From the NCBI GenBank assembly GCA_947501005.1, contig CANMTU010000001.1:2380501-2444500 (forward strand): a stretch of 64,000 bases of DNA. Reading direction: 5' to 3'. This DNA comes from an uncultured Erythrobacter sp. GTDB taxonomy: Bacteria; Pseudomonadota; Alphaproteobacteria; Sphingomonadales; Sphingomonadaceae. A program made the position numbers and the translations under genes. Shown here piece by piece: positions 39,961-49,804 of this stretch. Below the pieces are notes generated by a model. It saw only the letters and a list, made by a program, of their open reading frames with translations, did not search any database and had not been told where the DNA came from. Position 1 is the first letter of the stretch. Every line of letters begins with the position of its first letter.

Positions 39961-42156
39961 TCATGCGATGGCGGGCAACCGGTCGAGATATTTGTCGAGC
40001 GTCAGCGGATAGTCGCGCATGCGGATGCCGGTCGCGTTGTAGACTGCATTGGCGATCGCCGCGCCGGGGCCGCAAATCCCCAGCTCCCCCACGCCCTTCG
40101 CCTTCAGGGGCGAGATCATCGGATCGAGCGTGTCGAGGAAGATGCATTCCTGCGACGGGATGTCGGCATGGACCGGCACTTCGTAGCTCGCCAGATCGTG
40201 ATTGGCGAAATAACCGAACCGCTTGTCAACATGCAGGTCCTCGGTCAGCGTGGCGCCGGCGGCCATCACCATCGCGCCGATCACCTGGCTGCGAGCCGAG
40301 AGCGGATTGATGATCCGCCCCGCATCGCACACTGACAGCATGCGGCGGATGCTCGTCTCGCCGGTATAGGCGTCGACCGCGACCTCGGCGAAATGCGCGG
40401 CGTAGGTGCCGATGTCGTACTCCTTCTGAAAGGCGCCGAACTCCATCTCGCCCGTCGCGGACAGCGCGCCCGCATCGCTCAGCGCATGACTCTGCTCGCC
40501 GAGTGTCGCGTGGCCGTTGGCGAAGGTTGCGGCATCGCCGTCGAAGCCGAGTTTCTCGCCGATCATGCGGCGCAGATTGACGCAGGCGGCATAGACCCCG
40601 GCGGTCGAACTCGCCGCGCCCCATTGCCCGCCCGATCCCGCCGAAACCGGGCTGAGCGAATCGCCCAGGTCCACCCGCACCCGGTTCAGCGGCACGCCCA
40701 TCGCCTCGGCGGCGGTCTGGGCGATGATGGTGTAACTGCCGGTGCCGATGTCGGTCATGTCGGTTTCGACCGCGATCGTCCCGTCCGCGCCAAGGGAAAC
40801 CCGGGCGGCGGATTTCTGCGTCGGCGCGGCGCGATAGCCTGCCGCGACGCCGAGGCCGACCAGCTTGCGCCCCTCGCGCATCTGCGCCGGGGCGGCTTTG
40901 CGGGCGGACCAGCCGAACCGCTCCGCCCCGGTCCGCAGGCAGCGTTCGAGATTGCGGTCGGAGATCTTCATTTCCGGTTCGCCGGGAAGATTGCCCTTGG
41001 CATCGTTGACGATCCGCAGCTCCACCGGGTCCATCCCCAGCGCCTCGGCCAGCTCGTCCATCGCCACTTCGAGCGCCATGTGCCCCGGTGCCTCGCCCGG
41101 CGCGCGCATCGCATTGCCTTCGGGCAGGTCGAGCTGCGCAGTGCGGTTTTCCAGCAAGCGGTTCGCACCGGTATAGAGCTTGGGCGTCTGCAGAGTGGCG
41201 TTCTCGCCATCCTCGCCAGTGATATTGCCCGACCAGTTCTCGTGCGCGATCGCGGTGATCCGCCCGTCGCGCCCCGCCCCCAGCCGAACCCGCTGGATCG
41301 TCGCCGGGCGGTGGGTGGAATTGTTGAACATCAACGGTCGCTGCATGGCGAGCTTGACCGGGCGGTTCACCGCCTTGGCCGCGAGCGCCGCCATGACCGC
41401 ATCGGCGCGAATGAACAGCTTTCCGCCGAACCCTCCGCCGACATAGGGCGAATCGACCCGGATCTTATCCGCCGGCATGCCGAGAATCGAGGCGAGCGCG
41501 CGCTTCGACCAGGCGACCATCTGGTTTGAGGTCCATATGGTGAGCGCATCGCCCTCCCATGCAGCGATGGTGGCGAAAGGCTCCATCATCGCATGGGCCT
41601 CGTCCGGCGTGGTGTAGCGCTGGTCGACCGTTACCGGCGCGCTGGCGAAGGCGGCCTGAAAATCGCCCAGCCGGTTGTAATCGGGCAATTTCTCGCTGGC
41701 GAGCGGAGCGCCGGGGGCTACCTTGGCGAGATCGAACGACCCCTCCCCATCGGCATATTCGGTGCGGATCAGGCCAGCGGCGGCGCGCGCCTGTTCGAAG
41801 GTTTCAGCCACCACGACCGCGATGGCCTGGTGGTAATGCGCGATCTCGGTTCCGCCGAACAGCGGGGCGTGATTGAACCTGCTGGTCCCCACCGGCTTGT
41901 GCTCGGTCGCGGCGACGATGCCGAGAACGCCCGGCGCCCGGCGCGCATCGGCGAGGTTCATCGCGGTGATGCGGCCCTTGGCGATGGCCGAGCCGACGAT
42001 CCAGCCATAAGCCTGGTTCGGCGCGACGTCATGCCGTTCGTAGGCATAGGGCGCGCGGCCCGAAACCTTGAGCGGGCCGTCGATGCGCGGCGTCGACTTG
42101 CCGACGATCTTCGCTCGATCGAACAGGTTCTGGCCGGCGGGTTCTTCGAATTTCAT
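39961..42156 (-). CDS. paoC: periplasmic aldehyde oxidoreductase, molybdenum-binding subunit
   Basis: 731 residues from ATG 42156 (MKFEEPAGQNLFDRAK). It is the large subunit of a PaoABC-type xanthine-dehydrogenase-family enzyme. Molybdopterin-cytosine-dinucleotide contact segments such as SPYVGGGFGGKLFIRAD, NAMRAPGEAPGHMALE and SAGSGGQWGAASSTAG are present, with the catalytic Glu near the C-terminus (GVGELGICGPGAAIANAVYNATG). The trimer oxidises aromatic or other aldehydes. It is the last gene of paoA-paoB-paoC. Confidence 0.95.
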   Translation of the reverse strand: MKFEEPAGQNLFDRAKIVGKSTPRIDGPLKVSGRAPYAYERHDVAPNQAYGWIVGSAIAKGRITAMNLADARRAPGVLGIVAATEHKPVGTSRFNHAPLFGGTEIAHYHQAIAVVVAETFEQARAAAGLIRTEYADGEGSFDLAKVAPGAPLASEKLPDYNRLGDFQAAFASAPVTVDQRYTTPDEAHAMMEPFATIAAWEGDALTIWTSNQMVAWSKRALASILGMPADKIRVDSPYVGGGFGGKLFIRADAVMAALAAKAVNRPVKLAMQRPLMFNNSTHRPATIQRVRLGAGRDGRITAIAHENWSGNITGEDGENATLQTPKLYTGANRLLENRTAQLDLPEGNAMRAPGEAPGHMALEVAMDELAEALGMDPVELRIVNDAKGNLPGEPEMKISDRNLERCLRTGAERFGWSARKAAPAQMREGRKLVGLGVAAGYRAAPTQKSAARVSLGADGTIAVETDMTDIGTGSYTIIAQTAAEAMGVPLNRVRVDLGDSLSPVSAGSGGQWGAASSTAGVYAACVNLRRMIGEKLGFDGDAATFANGHATLGEQSHALSDAGALSATGEMEFGAFQKEYDIGTYAAHFAEVAVDAYTGETSIRRMLSVCDAGRIINPLSARSQVIGAMVMAAGATLTEDLHVDKRFGYFANHDLASYEVPVHADIPSQECIFLDTLDPMISPLKAKGVGELGICGPGAAIANAVYNATGIRMRDYPLTLDKYLDRLPAIA

Positions 42157-42170
42157 GGCTCTGTTCCTGC

Positions 42171-43118
42171 TCAGGCTTTCGCGTCGGCCAGCACGCCGGC
42201 AAGGGTGCGCCGGGCGAGCGGGATCTTGAAGGCATTGTCCTCGGTCGGGCGGGCATCGGCAAAGGCGCGATCGACGACTGCCTTTGCGCCGTGCGGCAGC
42301 ATCGCGTCCGCTTCGGGCACCCGCCACGGCTTGGGCGCCACCCCGCCGAACGCGACCCAGCCCGTGCCGTCGGGCTGGATCACCGCCGCGACCGAGACGA
42401 GCGCGAAGGCATAGGACCTGCGGTCGCGAACCTTGGCGTAGAACTGTTTTCCGCCCAGCGGCTTGGGCAGATAGACATGGGTGATGAGCTCGCCCGGCTC
42501 CAGCACGGTTTCGATATGCGGCGTGTCGCCCCACAGGCGATGGAAATCGGCGATCGGGATGCTGCGCATCGTGCCGTCGGGCCTGATCGTCTCGACCGCC
42601 GCGTCGAGCACGCGCATCGCCACCGCCATGTCGCCCGGATAGGTCGCGATGCAGGCATCCGACGTGCCGATCACGCCGAGCTGGCGCGAAATCCCGCCGA
42701 TCGCGGCACAGCCGCTGCCGGGCGCGCGCTTGTTGCAGGGCATGTTGGTGTCGTAGAAATAGATGCACCGCGTCCGCTGGAGCAGATTGCCCCCGGTGGT
42801 CGCCTTGTTGCGCAATTGCCCGCTGGCGCCCGCCTGGATCGCGCGGGTGAGGACGGGGTAGTCCTCGCGCACCCGCTCATGCGCCGACAGCGCGGTGTTG
42901 CTGACGAGGGTGCCGATGCGGATGCCGTCGCCCGCCTTCTCGATCCGGTCGAGCCCGAGCTGGCCGACATCGATCAGATGCGCGGGCGTCTCGATCTCCA
43001 GCTTCATGAGGTCGAGCAGGTTGGTGCCGCCGGCGATGAACTTTGCATTGGGATGGCTCGCCACCGCGCGGGCGGCATCGGCCGGCGTGGCGGCCCGTTC
43101 GTAGGTGAAACTGCGCAT
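42171..43118 (-). CDS. paoB: aldehyde oxidoreductase, FAD-binding subunit
   Basis: 315 residues. The FAD-binding segment [27 protein letters not shown] and the C-terminal CO-dehydrogenase-flavoprotein fold are clear. It also carries the Cys cluster [21 protein letters not shown], which in E. coli PaoB holds an extra [4Fe-4S] cluster. It passes electrons from the molybdenum site to the acceptor. Gaps of 4 bases to paoA and 14 to paoC show a tight operon. Confidence 0.95.
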   Translation of the reverse strand: MRSFTYERAATPADAARAVASHPNAKFIAGGTNLLDLMKLEIETPAHLIDVGQLGLDRIEKAGDGIRIGTLVSNTALSAHERVREDYPVLTRAIQAGASGQLRNKATTGGNLLQRTRCIYFYDTNMPCNKRAPGSGCAAIGGISRQLGVIGTSDACIATYPGDMAVAMRVLDAAVETIRPDGTMRSIPIADFHRLWGDTPHIETVLEPGELITHVYLPKPLGGKQFYAKVRDRRSYAFALVSVAAVIQPDGTGWVAFGGVAPKPWRVPEADAMLPHGAKAVVDRAFADARPTEDNAFKIPLARRTLAGVLADAKA

Positions 43119-43122
43119 CGGC

Positions 43123-43755
43123 TCAGCCCCTCGCCACGTCGGTCATCGCGTCGACGATGTTGGAATAGGCGCCGCAGCGGCAGATATTGCCGCTCATCCG
43201 CTCGCGCATTTCCATGTTGGTCGGCCGCATCCTGCCGGTCAGAATCTCGGTCACGTGGCTCGGGATGCCCTTGCGGATTTCCTCCAGCGTCGCGACGGCG
43301 GAGCAGATCTGGCCCGGCGTGCAATAACCGCACTGATAGCCGTCATGCTTGACGAAGGCCGCCTGCATCGGGTGCAGATCGTCGGGCGAGCCGAGCCCCT
43401 CGATGGTCGTCACCTCGTCGCCCTCGTGCATGACGGCGAGGCTGAGGCAACTGTTGACCCGCTCGCCGTTGACCATGACCGTGCAGGCGCCGCACTGCCC
43501 ATGGTCGCAGCCCTTCTTCGAACCCGTCAGCTGCAGATGTTCGCGAAGCGTATCGAGCAGCGTCATGCGCGTATCGAGTTCGAGCCGGTGCGGCTTGCCG
43601 TTGACGGTGAGGTTCACCGCCATGCGTGCGGGCGGCGAGGACGAAGCCTGCGAGGCCTGTGCCGACGCGATCGTCCCCTGGCTCACCGCGACGGATGCCG
43701 CGCTGCCGGCCAGCATTCCCCGGCGGGAGAGGTTGAAGATGCCTTTGTCCTGCAT
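43123..43755 (-). CDS. paoA: aldehyde oxidoreductase, [2Fe-2S] subunit with Tat signal
   Basis: 210 residues. A twin-arginine signal ([18 protein letters not shown]) marks export of the folded enzyme to the periplasm. The plant-type cluster is [21 protein letters not shown] and the second cluster is CGYCTPGQ...[11 protein letters not shown]. It delivers electrons between PaoC and PaoB. It begins the paoABC operon; 292 bases without genes separate it from the CoA-transferase downstream of the mmsA gene. Confidence 0.95.
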   Translation of the reverse strand: MQDKGIFNLSRRGMLAGSAASVAVSQGTIASAQASQASSSPPARMAVNLTVNGKPHRLELDTRMTLLDTLREHLQLTGSKKGCDHGQCGACTVMVNGERVNSCLSLAVMHEGDEVTTIEGLGSPDDLHPMQAAFVKHDGYQCGYCTPGQICSAVATLEEIRKGIPSHVTEILTGRMRPTNMEMRERMSGNICRCGAYSNIVDAMTDVARG

Positions 43756-44047
43756 GACCCGGTGGGCTCCATTTCCTGCGTTCCGTTAACCGTACACGAA
43801 ATTGCGCGGTGCGTAAGGCATTGGATTGCCGGACGTCGCTTCGCGCAGGGTGAGGGGCTGCGGTTTGCGGGCGGCGGGCGTCCAGCGTTGCACAATGGCA
43901 ATGACGACGCCCGTCGCCGCATCGAGAGCATCGGTCGCGGTCGGGCGGCTGGGAATGGGTCGGCTTGTTCGATGCGGGTTCCAGCGGCGCGACGACTACC
44001 GTCAATAACGCCCACGCGCGACCGGCAGCTGGGCTATGCGGGGGCGC

Positions 44048-45169
44048 TCAGCCGGTCCGCCCCGCCCGCTTCCATTCCCCGAGCAGCGCCTCTGCATCCT
44101 GCGCGGCCGCCGGGCGGCGGTCGGCATCGAAGCCGGAGAAGCGCGGCATCGGGGGCACGTCGCTCACCCCTTTCTCGTTTCCGCGCAGCCCGCGGCTCTT
44201 CATCTGCGGATCGTCGGCCACTTCGGAATGGTCGAGCACGGGCGTGAGGCAGGCGTCGGTTCCGGCGAACATTGCCGCCCAGTGATCGCGCGGTTCGGCG
44301 GCGAAGATACGCTCGAAAATCGCCATCATTTCGGGCCAGAAGCCGGTATCGTATTGCCGCTCGACCAGTTCGGACCGGCCCAGCCGGGTAACGAGTTCGC
44401 GGAAGAACTTCGGCTCGAGCGCGCCGACCGCGATCTCCCGCCCGTCCGCGCACAGATAGGTGCGGTAGAACGGCGCGGCGCCGCCAAGCAGGTTCCTGCC
44501 CCGTTCGAGGTTCATCCCGCCGGTCTGCGTCAGACCGTAGAAGAACGTCATCAGCGACGCCGTCCCGTCGACGATCGCCGCATCGATCACCTGCCCGCGC
44601 CCGGTCCGCTGCCGCTCGAACAGGGCGGCGAGGATGCCGAGTACGAGATACAGCGACCCGCCGCCGAAATCCCCGACGAGGTTGAGCGGGATCGACGCCG
44701 GCTCGCCCGGTTTGCCGATCGCCGCCAGCGCGCCGGTGAGGCCAATATAATTGATGTCGTGCCCGGCCATCTGCGCCATCGGCCCGTCCTGCCCCCACCC
44801 GGTCATCCGGCCGTAGATCAGGGCGGGGTTGCGGGCCTGGCATTCCTCCGGCCCCAGGCCCAACCGCTCCATCACGCCAGGGCGCATACCCTCGATCAGC
44901 ACGTCGGCATGCTCGATCGCGTCGAGACACCAGTCCCGCCCCGCGGGCGTCGTGATGTCGCGCGTGATCCTTGCCCGCCCCCGGTCGACGATGGGATTGG
45001 GCCGGCCGATTCCGCCCTCCCGCTCCACCCGGATGATCTCGGCGCCGAGATCGGACAGCAGCATCCCGCAATGCGGACCCGGCCCGATGCTCGCCATCTC
45101 GATCACCCGCAGGCCCGACAGCGGACCGCTGCCGGATTGGGTTTGCGCCGCTTCGCTGGTTTCGGCCAC
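44048..45169 (-). CDS. CaiB/BaiF family CoA-transferase or racemase
   Basis: 373 residues from GTG 45169, preceded by GGAGAGAAGA. Core signatures are LSGLRVIEMASIGPGPHCGMLLSDLGAEIIRVE, YGRMTGWGQDGPMAQMAGHDINYIGLTGALAAIG and GGGSLYLVLGILAALFERQRTGRGQVIDAA. The layout GxxGPMAxxAGHDxNY matches 2-methylacyl-CoA racemase and related CoA-transferases. The Asp that carries CoA is present in that loop. It lies 31 bases from mmsA, so it probably works on branched or methylated acyl-CoAs. Confidence 0.9.
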   Translation of the reverse strand: MAETSEAAQTQSGSGPLSGLRVIEMASIGPGPHCGMLLSDLGAEIIRVEREGGIGRPNPIVDRGRARITRDITTPAGRDWCLDAIEHADVLIEGMRPGVMERLGLGPEECQARNPALIYGRMTGWGQDGPMAQMAGHDINYIGLTGALAAIGKPGEPASIPLNLVGDFGGGSLYLVLGILAALFERQRTGRGQVIDAAIVDGTASLMTFFYGLTQTGGMNLERGRNLLGGAAPFYRTYLCADGREIAVGALEPKFFRELVTRLGRSELVERQYDTGFWPEMMAIFERIFAAEPRDHWAAMFAGTDACLTPVLDHSEVADDPQMKSRGLRGNEKGVSDVPPMPRFSGFDADRRPAAAQDAEALLGEWKRAGRTG

Positions 45170-45200
45170 TCTTCTCTCCTCGGCGCGGGGGGCGGGTTCG

Positions 45201-46703
45201 TCAGCCCATGGTGGGAATGATGAACGCGTCCTTGTTGTCGGCATCGGCCATGCCGTCGGGCCAGCGCTGGGTGACCTTCTTGGCCTTGGTCCAGAAGCGC
45301 AGGCCTTCCTGCCCGTACTGGTCGGTATCGCCGAAGCCGGAACGTTTCCAGCCGCCGAAGCTGTGATAGCTGACCGGCACCGGGATCGGCACGTTGATGC
45401 CGACCATGCCAACATTCACCCGGTGCGCAAATTCGCGCGCCGCGTGGCCGTTGCGGGTGAAGATGGCGACGCCGTTGCCGTATTGATGCTCGCTCGGCAG
45501 GCGAACCGCTTCCTCGAAATCCTTGGCGCGCACGATCTGGAGGACCGGGCCGAAGATCTCTTCGCGGTAGCTTTCCATCTTCGGCGTGACCCGGTCGAGC
45601 AGGGTCGGGCCGACGAAGAAGCCGTTCTCGTGCCCCTGCAACGAGAAGCCGCGTCCGTCGATCACGACCTCGGCGCCTTCCTTCTCGGCCGTGTCGATCC
45701 ACTGTTCGATGCGGCTCTTGTGTTCCGGGGTCACGACCGGGCCGTAATGCGCATCCTTGTCAGTCGCGACGCCGACGCGCAGGGCATGAATGGCCGGGAT
45801 GAGCTTCTCGCGCAGATTATCCGCGGTCTGTTCGCCCACCGGCACGACCACGGGCAGCGCCATGCAGCGCTCGCCCGCCGAGCCGAAGGCGGCACCGGCC
45901 AGATCGTTCACCACCTGGTCGAGATCGGCGTCGGGCATCACGATGCCGTGGTTCTTCGCCCCGCCGAACGCCTGCACCCGCTTGCCGTTCGCGGTTCCGC
46001 GCGAATAGATGTACTGCGCGATGTCGGACGAACCGACGAAGCTGATCGCCGCGATGTCCGCATTGTCGATGATGGCGTCGACCATCTCCTTGTCGCCATG
46101 CACCACCTGCAGCAATCCTTCGGGCGCGCCTGCCTCGAGGAACAGCTGGGCCAGGCGCACGGGAACGCTGGGATCGCGCTCGCTCGGCTTGAGAATGAAG
46201 GCATTGCCCGCCGCGATCGCCATGCCGAACATCCACATCGGGATCATGGCGGGGAAGTTGAACGGCGTGATGCCGGCCCCGATGCCGAGCGGCTGGCGCA
46301 TCGAATAGACGTCGATCCCCGGCCCGGCGCCTTGCGTGTACTCACCCTTCAGCGCCTGCGGGATGCCGCAGGCATACTCGATCACCTCGAGGCCGCGCTG
46401 CACATCGCCATGCGCATCGTCGACCACCTTGCCGTGTTCGCTCGACAGCAATTCGGCCAGCGCCTGCTTCTCGTTCTCGACCAGACGCTTGAACTCGAAC
46501 ATCACCCGGGCCCGGCGCTGGGGATTGGTCGCCGCCCATTCGGGCTGCACCGCCTTCGCCGCTTCGACCGCCTTCTGCAGCAACGCCGCATCGCCCAGCG
46601 GCACCTCCGCCTGCACTTCACCCGTCGAGGGGTTCCAGATCTTGTGCGTGCGGGGGGCGGAGCCTGCCGCCCCTCCTGCGATGAAGTGATCTACCTGGCG
46701 CAT
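45201..46703 (-). CDS. mmsA: methylmalonate-semialdehyde dehydrogenase (CoA-acylating)
   Basis: 500 residues. It converts malonate or methylmalonate semialdehyde to acetyl- or propionyl-CoA in valine, inositol or thymine breakdown. The catalytic Cys lies in GSAGERCMALP, as in MmsA, and the cofactor segment is GAKNHGIVMPDADL. Normal length and no obvious defects. It is on the same strand and 31 bases from the CoA-transferase, with the CoA-lyase 141 bases upstream. Confidence 0.95.
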   Translation of the reverse strand: MRQVDHFIAGGAAGSAPRTHKIWNPSTGEVQAEVPLGDAALLQKAVEAAKAVQPEWAATNPQRRARVMFEFKRLVENEKQALAELLSSEHGKVVDDAHGDVQRGLEVIEYACGIPQALKGEYTQGAGPGIDVYSMRQPLGIGAGITPFNFPAMIPMWMFGMAIAAGNAFILKPSERDPSVPVRLAQLFLEAGAPEGLLQVVHGDKEMVDAIIDNADIAAISFVGSSDIAQYIYSRGTANGKRVQAFGGAKNHGIVMPDADLDQVVNDLAGAAFGSAGERCMALPVVVPVGEQTADNLREKLIPAIHALRVGVATDKDAHYGPVVTPEHKSRIEQWIDTAEKEGAEVVIDGRGFSLQGHENGFFVGPTLLDRVTPKMESYREEIFGPVLQIVRAKDFEEAVRLPSEHQYGNGVAIFTRNGHAAREFAHRVNVGMVGINVPIPVPVSYHSFGGWKRSGFGDTDQYGQEGLRFWTKAKKVTQRWPDGMADADNKDAFIIPTMG

Positions 46704-46844
46704 TCAGCCTCTCCTGTGAAACGATATCGGCCCGTCAGACCAGACCGGACCGGTTGGGGCAACAGCAAACCGGGACATTTTCGCTTCGCCGCGGTTCACT
46801 TCCGGTTGAGAGAACGATGCCCGCAGCAATCTGCGTGGCGAAGA

Positions 46845-47717
46845 CTACTCCTCGACCTGAGCGAGGAGGTATCGAGCGCGCGAGAGATGCGGTCGATCCA
46901 GCATGGACCCGCGAAAACCGATCGTTCCGGCGCCGGGATTGGCCGCGAACAGGGCCACGATCTCGCGCGCCTCCGCGATCTCGTCTTCGCTCGGCGTAAA
47001 GGCGCGATTGATGACGTCCACTTGCGCCGGGTGAATGGCGAGCATGCCTCGGAACCCGTCCTGCCGCACGCGTTCGGCGCGGTGCTGCACCTTGGCCAGA
47101 TCGCGGAAATCCGCTTCGATCGTCTCGATCGCGGCGGCGCCGGCGGTGGCGGCGCCGAGAAGGCAAAGGCTGCGCGCAAGTTCGTAGGTCGGGCGGTAGC
47201 TGCCATCCGCCTGCGTGTTCGTCCGCGCCCCGACCGAATCGGCCAGATCCTCGGCCCCCCACGTCATTCCGGCGAGACGCGGGGCGCCCTTGAAGTCGCC
47301 GCAATGGAACATGCTCTGGGCGGTTTCGGTGACGAGGACCAGGACCTCGGTTGCCCCCCGTTCGATGCCGTTGGCAACTTCGAGCGCCGCCAGATACTTG
47401 TCCAGCGTTTCGACATCCTCGCGGCCATAGACCTTGGGCAACACGATTCCCCCCGGACGCCCCGGCATGACCGCGACGAGGTCGTCCAGCGTATGCGGCC
47501 CGTCGAGCGGGTTGACCCTGACATACAGCCGCGACCGATCGGCGACATGAGATTGCAAGGCGCCGTGCACGAGCTGCCGACCCTGCGCCTTGTTCGCCTC
47601 CGCGACGGCATCTTCCAGGTCGAGAATGACCCTGTCGGCCGCCCCTTCGATGGCCTTGGTCATCTTGCGGTCGCTGTCGCCCGGCGCGAACAGCCAGGAC
47701 CGGATTTTCTCGCTCAT
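46845..47717 (-). CDS. HpcH/HpaI-type CoA ester lyase (CitE-like)
   Basis: 290 residues from ATG 47717 (CGAGGTGACC upstream). The fold begins IRSWLFAPGDSDRKMTKAIEGAADRVILDLEDAV, with SRLYVRVNPLDGPH, GIVLPKVYGREDVE, and VTETAQSMFHCGDFKG. The metal-binding residues (Glu-Asp pairs) are those of CitE/malyl-CoA or 2-methylmalyl-CoA lyases. With mmsA and the CoA-transferase it suggests a methyl-branched acyl-CoA or glyoxylate-linked route. Upstream frame extensions lack support. Confidence 0.9.
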   Translation of the reverse strand: MSEKIRSWLFAPGDSDRKMTKAIEGAADRVILDLEDAVAEANKAQGRQLVHGALQSHVADRSRLYVRVNPLDGPHTLDDLVAVMPGRPGGIVLPKVYGREDVETLDKYLAALEVANGIERGATEVLVLVTETAQSMFHCGDFKGAPRLAGMTWGAEDLADSVGARTNTQADGSYRPTYELARSLCLLGAATAGAAAIETIEADFRDLAKVQHRAERVRQDGFRGMLAIHPAQVDVINRAFTPSEDEIAEAREIVALFAANPGAGTIGFRGSMLDRPHLSRARYLLAQVEE

Positions 47718-48195
47718 CGGGTCACCTCGTAACGGCAGGGGGGGGCTTTGATTGGGAAGGCTTTCTTGCAAGCCGGCGGCGGTTGAATAAGCGCGTTTCT
47801 TACGCCGGATCAAGTTGGCTGTGCGGCTTGGGTCGGGGAAAGCGCCGAACGTGAGGATGGGTAACGATCGCCCGATTCGCAATCAGGGTAAGCAGTCGGA
47901 CGTCGCGCATCCAGTCAGCCTCTATGCGAGCCTAGCTTTGTACTCCAACATCGGGTTTGAGCGGAACCGTAGGCGTCGATCTAAGCAAACAGCCTTGCCT
48001 GTCCGTACGCCTCCCACCAAGCCCTCAAAGCAAGGCATACTCCGCATCCGAGCCGCGAGGCGCCAGCGCATCAGCCTCGGCTACGACCAAAAGTCGGTCG
48101 CTAACTGTTTGGCACCAATGTCCGCCCCATTTGCGTGACACACAAAAAAGGGGGCAGCCGAAGCCGCCCCCTCCTTATTCGAAACCGATCGTCTC
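47718..48195. other. 478-bp gene-free stretch with a terminator
   Basis: No frame is convincing. A TTG-started 80-codon frame at 47957 begins SGTVGVDLSKQ, which resembles the N-terminus of IS110-family transposases, but the rest has no such match. GC content is lower than in the flanks. The right end holds the terminator at 48144-48171. It marks the border between metabolic genes and the envelope locus. Confidence 0.5.
48144..48171 (-). terminator. terminator after the first PEP-CTERM gene
   Basis: GGGGGCAGC (48150-48158) pairs, with one mismatch, with GCCGCCCCC (48163-48171); TTTTTT follows on the minus strand. Confidence 0.85.
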
Positions 48196-48720
48196 TTAGG
48201 CGAAGTCGAAGTTCGTCTTCACCGCAGTGTTGCGACGCGAACGAAGCGCACCGCCGATGAAGCCGAAGCCGAGGATCATGAGAGCCCACATGCCCGGCTC
48301 GGGAACCGCACCGCCGCTCGGCGAGAAGGTCACGACGCCGCTGAAGGCCGAGTTCGCGCCGGCAACGCCGTTCACGATCAGGGTCTGCAGGCCCGAAGCC
48401 GTGGCGAGCTCGATGCTGCCGAATTCGAACTGGCCGGTCGGCGACAGGGTGAACGACTGGCCGTTAAGCGTGACCGACGTGAAGTCGATGTTGCCGACGC
48501 CATTGATCGCCGCGGTCGTGATGGTCGCCGCGGTCAGGCCTGCGCTCGGCAGGGTGAAGGTGTATTCACGCGTGAATTCACCAGCAGTGCGGAGCGAACC
48601 GGTGAACGTACCGGTCATCGTATCGCTGCCGTCTTCTTCGAGAACGATGACCGCAGCGCTGGCGGGCGCTGCAATGGCGAAAGCTGCGCTTCCGGCCAAC
48701 GCAAGTGCGAGAGTTTTCAT
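48196..48720 (-). CDS. FxDxF-type PEPxxWA-CTERM sorted protein
   Basis: 174 residues from ATG 48720. A signal peptide (MKTLALALAGSAAFAIAAPASA) is followed by a small beta-rich body with NIDFTSVTLNGQSF and a C-terminal sorting tail: VPEPGMWALMILGFGFIGGALRSRR. The PEP motif, hydrophobic helix and basic end are the PEP-CTERM signal cleaved by an exosortase. The family is extracellular in sphingomonads, often linked with exopolysaccharide. The expected enzyme (exosortase) is not in the window. A near-match CtrA box lies about 90 bases upstream. Confidence 0.9.
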   Translation of the reverse strand: MKTLALALAGSAAFAIAAPASAAVIVLEEDGSDTMTGTFTGSLRTAGEFTREYTFTLPSAGLTAATITTAAINGVGNIDFTSVTLNGQSFTLSPTGQFEFGSIELATASGLQTLIVNGVAGANSAFSGVVTFSPSGGAVPEPGMWALMILGFGFIGGALRSRRNTAVKTNFDFA

Positions 48721-48809
48721 ATCGTTAATTCCTATTCTTCCCGGCTGGGATTTATACCAGCCATGGCTGGCGGTGAACTGAATGTTTGCTTCACACCGAT
48801 GAAAAGGTG

Positions 48810-48824
48810 TTAACGAACCGGTAA
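48810..48824 (-). promoter_or_regulatory. CtrA-like site, near match
   Basis: TTAA (48810-48813), seven bases, GTAA (48821-48824); on the minus strand this is TTAC-N7-TTAA. The consensus is TTAA-N7-TTAA. It lies 90-104 bases before the first PEP-CTERM gene. Confidence 0.35.
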
Positions 48825-48920
48825 CCATTTGACAACCGTCGCGGTTCCGCAAAGCCCCTCTAGACGGGCGGTTTTTCGCAACTGCACCATAACGGGACAA
48901 ATAACGGGCTTGAACGGCCT

Positions 48921-49799
48921 TTATCGCCTAGAAACAAGCAATCTATGTGAATCGATGAACCGCCAAATCCGGTGTCGGACCAGGGTTCCGACCGTGCGAA
49001 CCCGCGTCGCAGTGCCCGGCAGTTCCGAAGAACGTGCCGCCTTCACGGCGTGCGGCAAGATCGACAGGGGCAAGAGCCACGTTCGCGCCAGCCAGTGCAG
49101 GTCTGACTGGCCTTGCGATCGGTTGAAAGCATAGGTCTCGCGATTGATCCGCCGCCATTTCGCAAGCAGGCCATCCCAGTCTGCGCGCGCGGGGTGGCCG
49201 ACTACGGCGTCGGCTTCGTAGATCAGCCGATACCCCTTGGCCTGCGCCCGGCGGCACCATTCGAGATCTTCGGAAACCTCGGTCTTGAACGGCCCGACAT
49301 CGGCAAACGTCGCCGCACTGCAAAAGAGGTTCGCGGTAACGGTGAATCCCTTCTGCTTGACGTAGGTCTCGTTGTCGAACGCGAAGACCTTTTCCAAACC
49401 CTCGACACCGTTCAACCGGGCTTCGTCCTCGACCAGCACGCGCATCCGCCCGCCGACAAGGTCCGCATGATCGAGCGCGCGCAGTCCTGCGGCAAGCCAT
49501 CCGGATTCGGGAATACAGTCGCTGTCAGTGAATGCCAATCTCTGGCCTTGCGCCGCACGGACGCCGGCATTGCGAGCCGGCCCGGCCCCTTTTTCCGGCT
49601 CGACAACGAGCCGCGCACGGCCCGCGATGGCGGCTTCCAACTCCTTTGCGGAGACCGGCGAGTTGTTGTCAGCCACCACGATCTCGCAGTCGAGACCGTC
49701 CAAGCCCTCTTGCTTCGTAAGGGCGGCGAGGCAACGATCGAGCCCGGCCAGATCGTTGTAATGCGGAACGATTACGCTGACATCGCGGCCTTGGTTCAT
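48921..49799 (-). CDS. glycosyltransferase family 2
   Basis: 292 residues from ATG 49799. GT-A signatures are VSVIVPHYNDLAGLDRCLAAL, EIVVADNNSP and LAFTDSDCIPESGWL (the DxD-type metal site). The acceptor part is EVSEDLEWCRRAQAKGYRLIYEADAVVGHPARADW. It builds a sugar chain from a nucleotide-sugar donor, presumably surface polysaccharide given the locus. It lies 5 bases from the hexapeptide acyltransferase, and the two form a unit with it upstream. Confidence 0.92.
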   Translation of the reverse strand: MNQGRDVSVIVPHYNDLAGLDRCLAALTKQEGLDGLDCEIVVADNNSPVSAKELEAAIAGRARLVVEPEKGAGPARNAGVRAAQGQRLAFTDSDCIPESGWLAAGLRALDHADLVGGRMRVLVEDEARLNGVEGLEKVFAFDNETYVKQKGFTVTANLFCSAATFADVGPFKTEVSEDLEWCRRAQAKGYRLIYEADAVVGHPARADWDGLLAKWRRINRETYAFNRSQGQSDLHWLARTWLLPLSILPHAVKAARSSELPGTATRVRTVGTLVRHRIWRFIDSHRLLVSRR

Positions 49800-49804
49800 G
49801 GTGA

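Noticed and set aside
47957..48199. A possible IS110 transposase start (VGVDLSK)
   Set aside because: The match ends after about ten residues and the rest is unrelated; kept only as a weak note.
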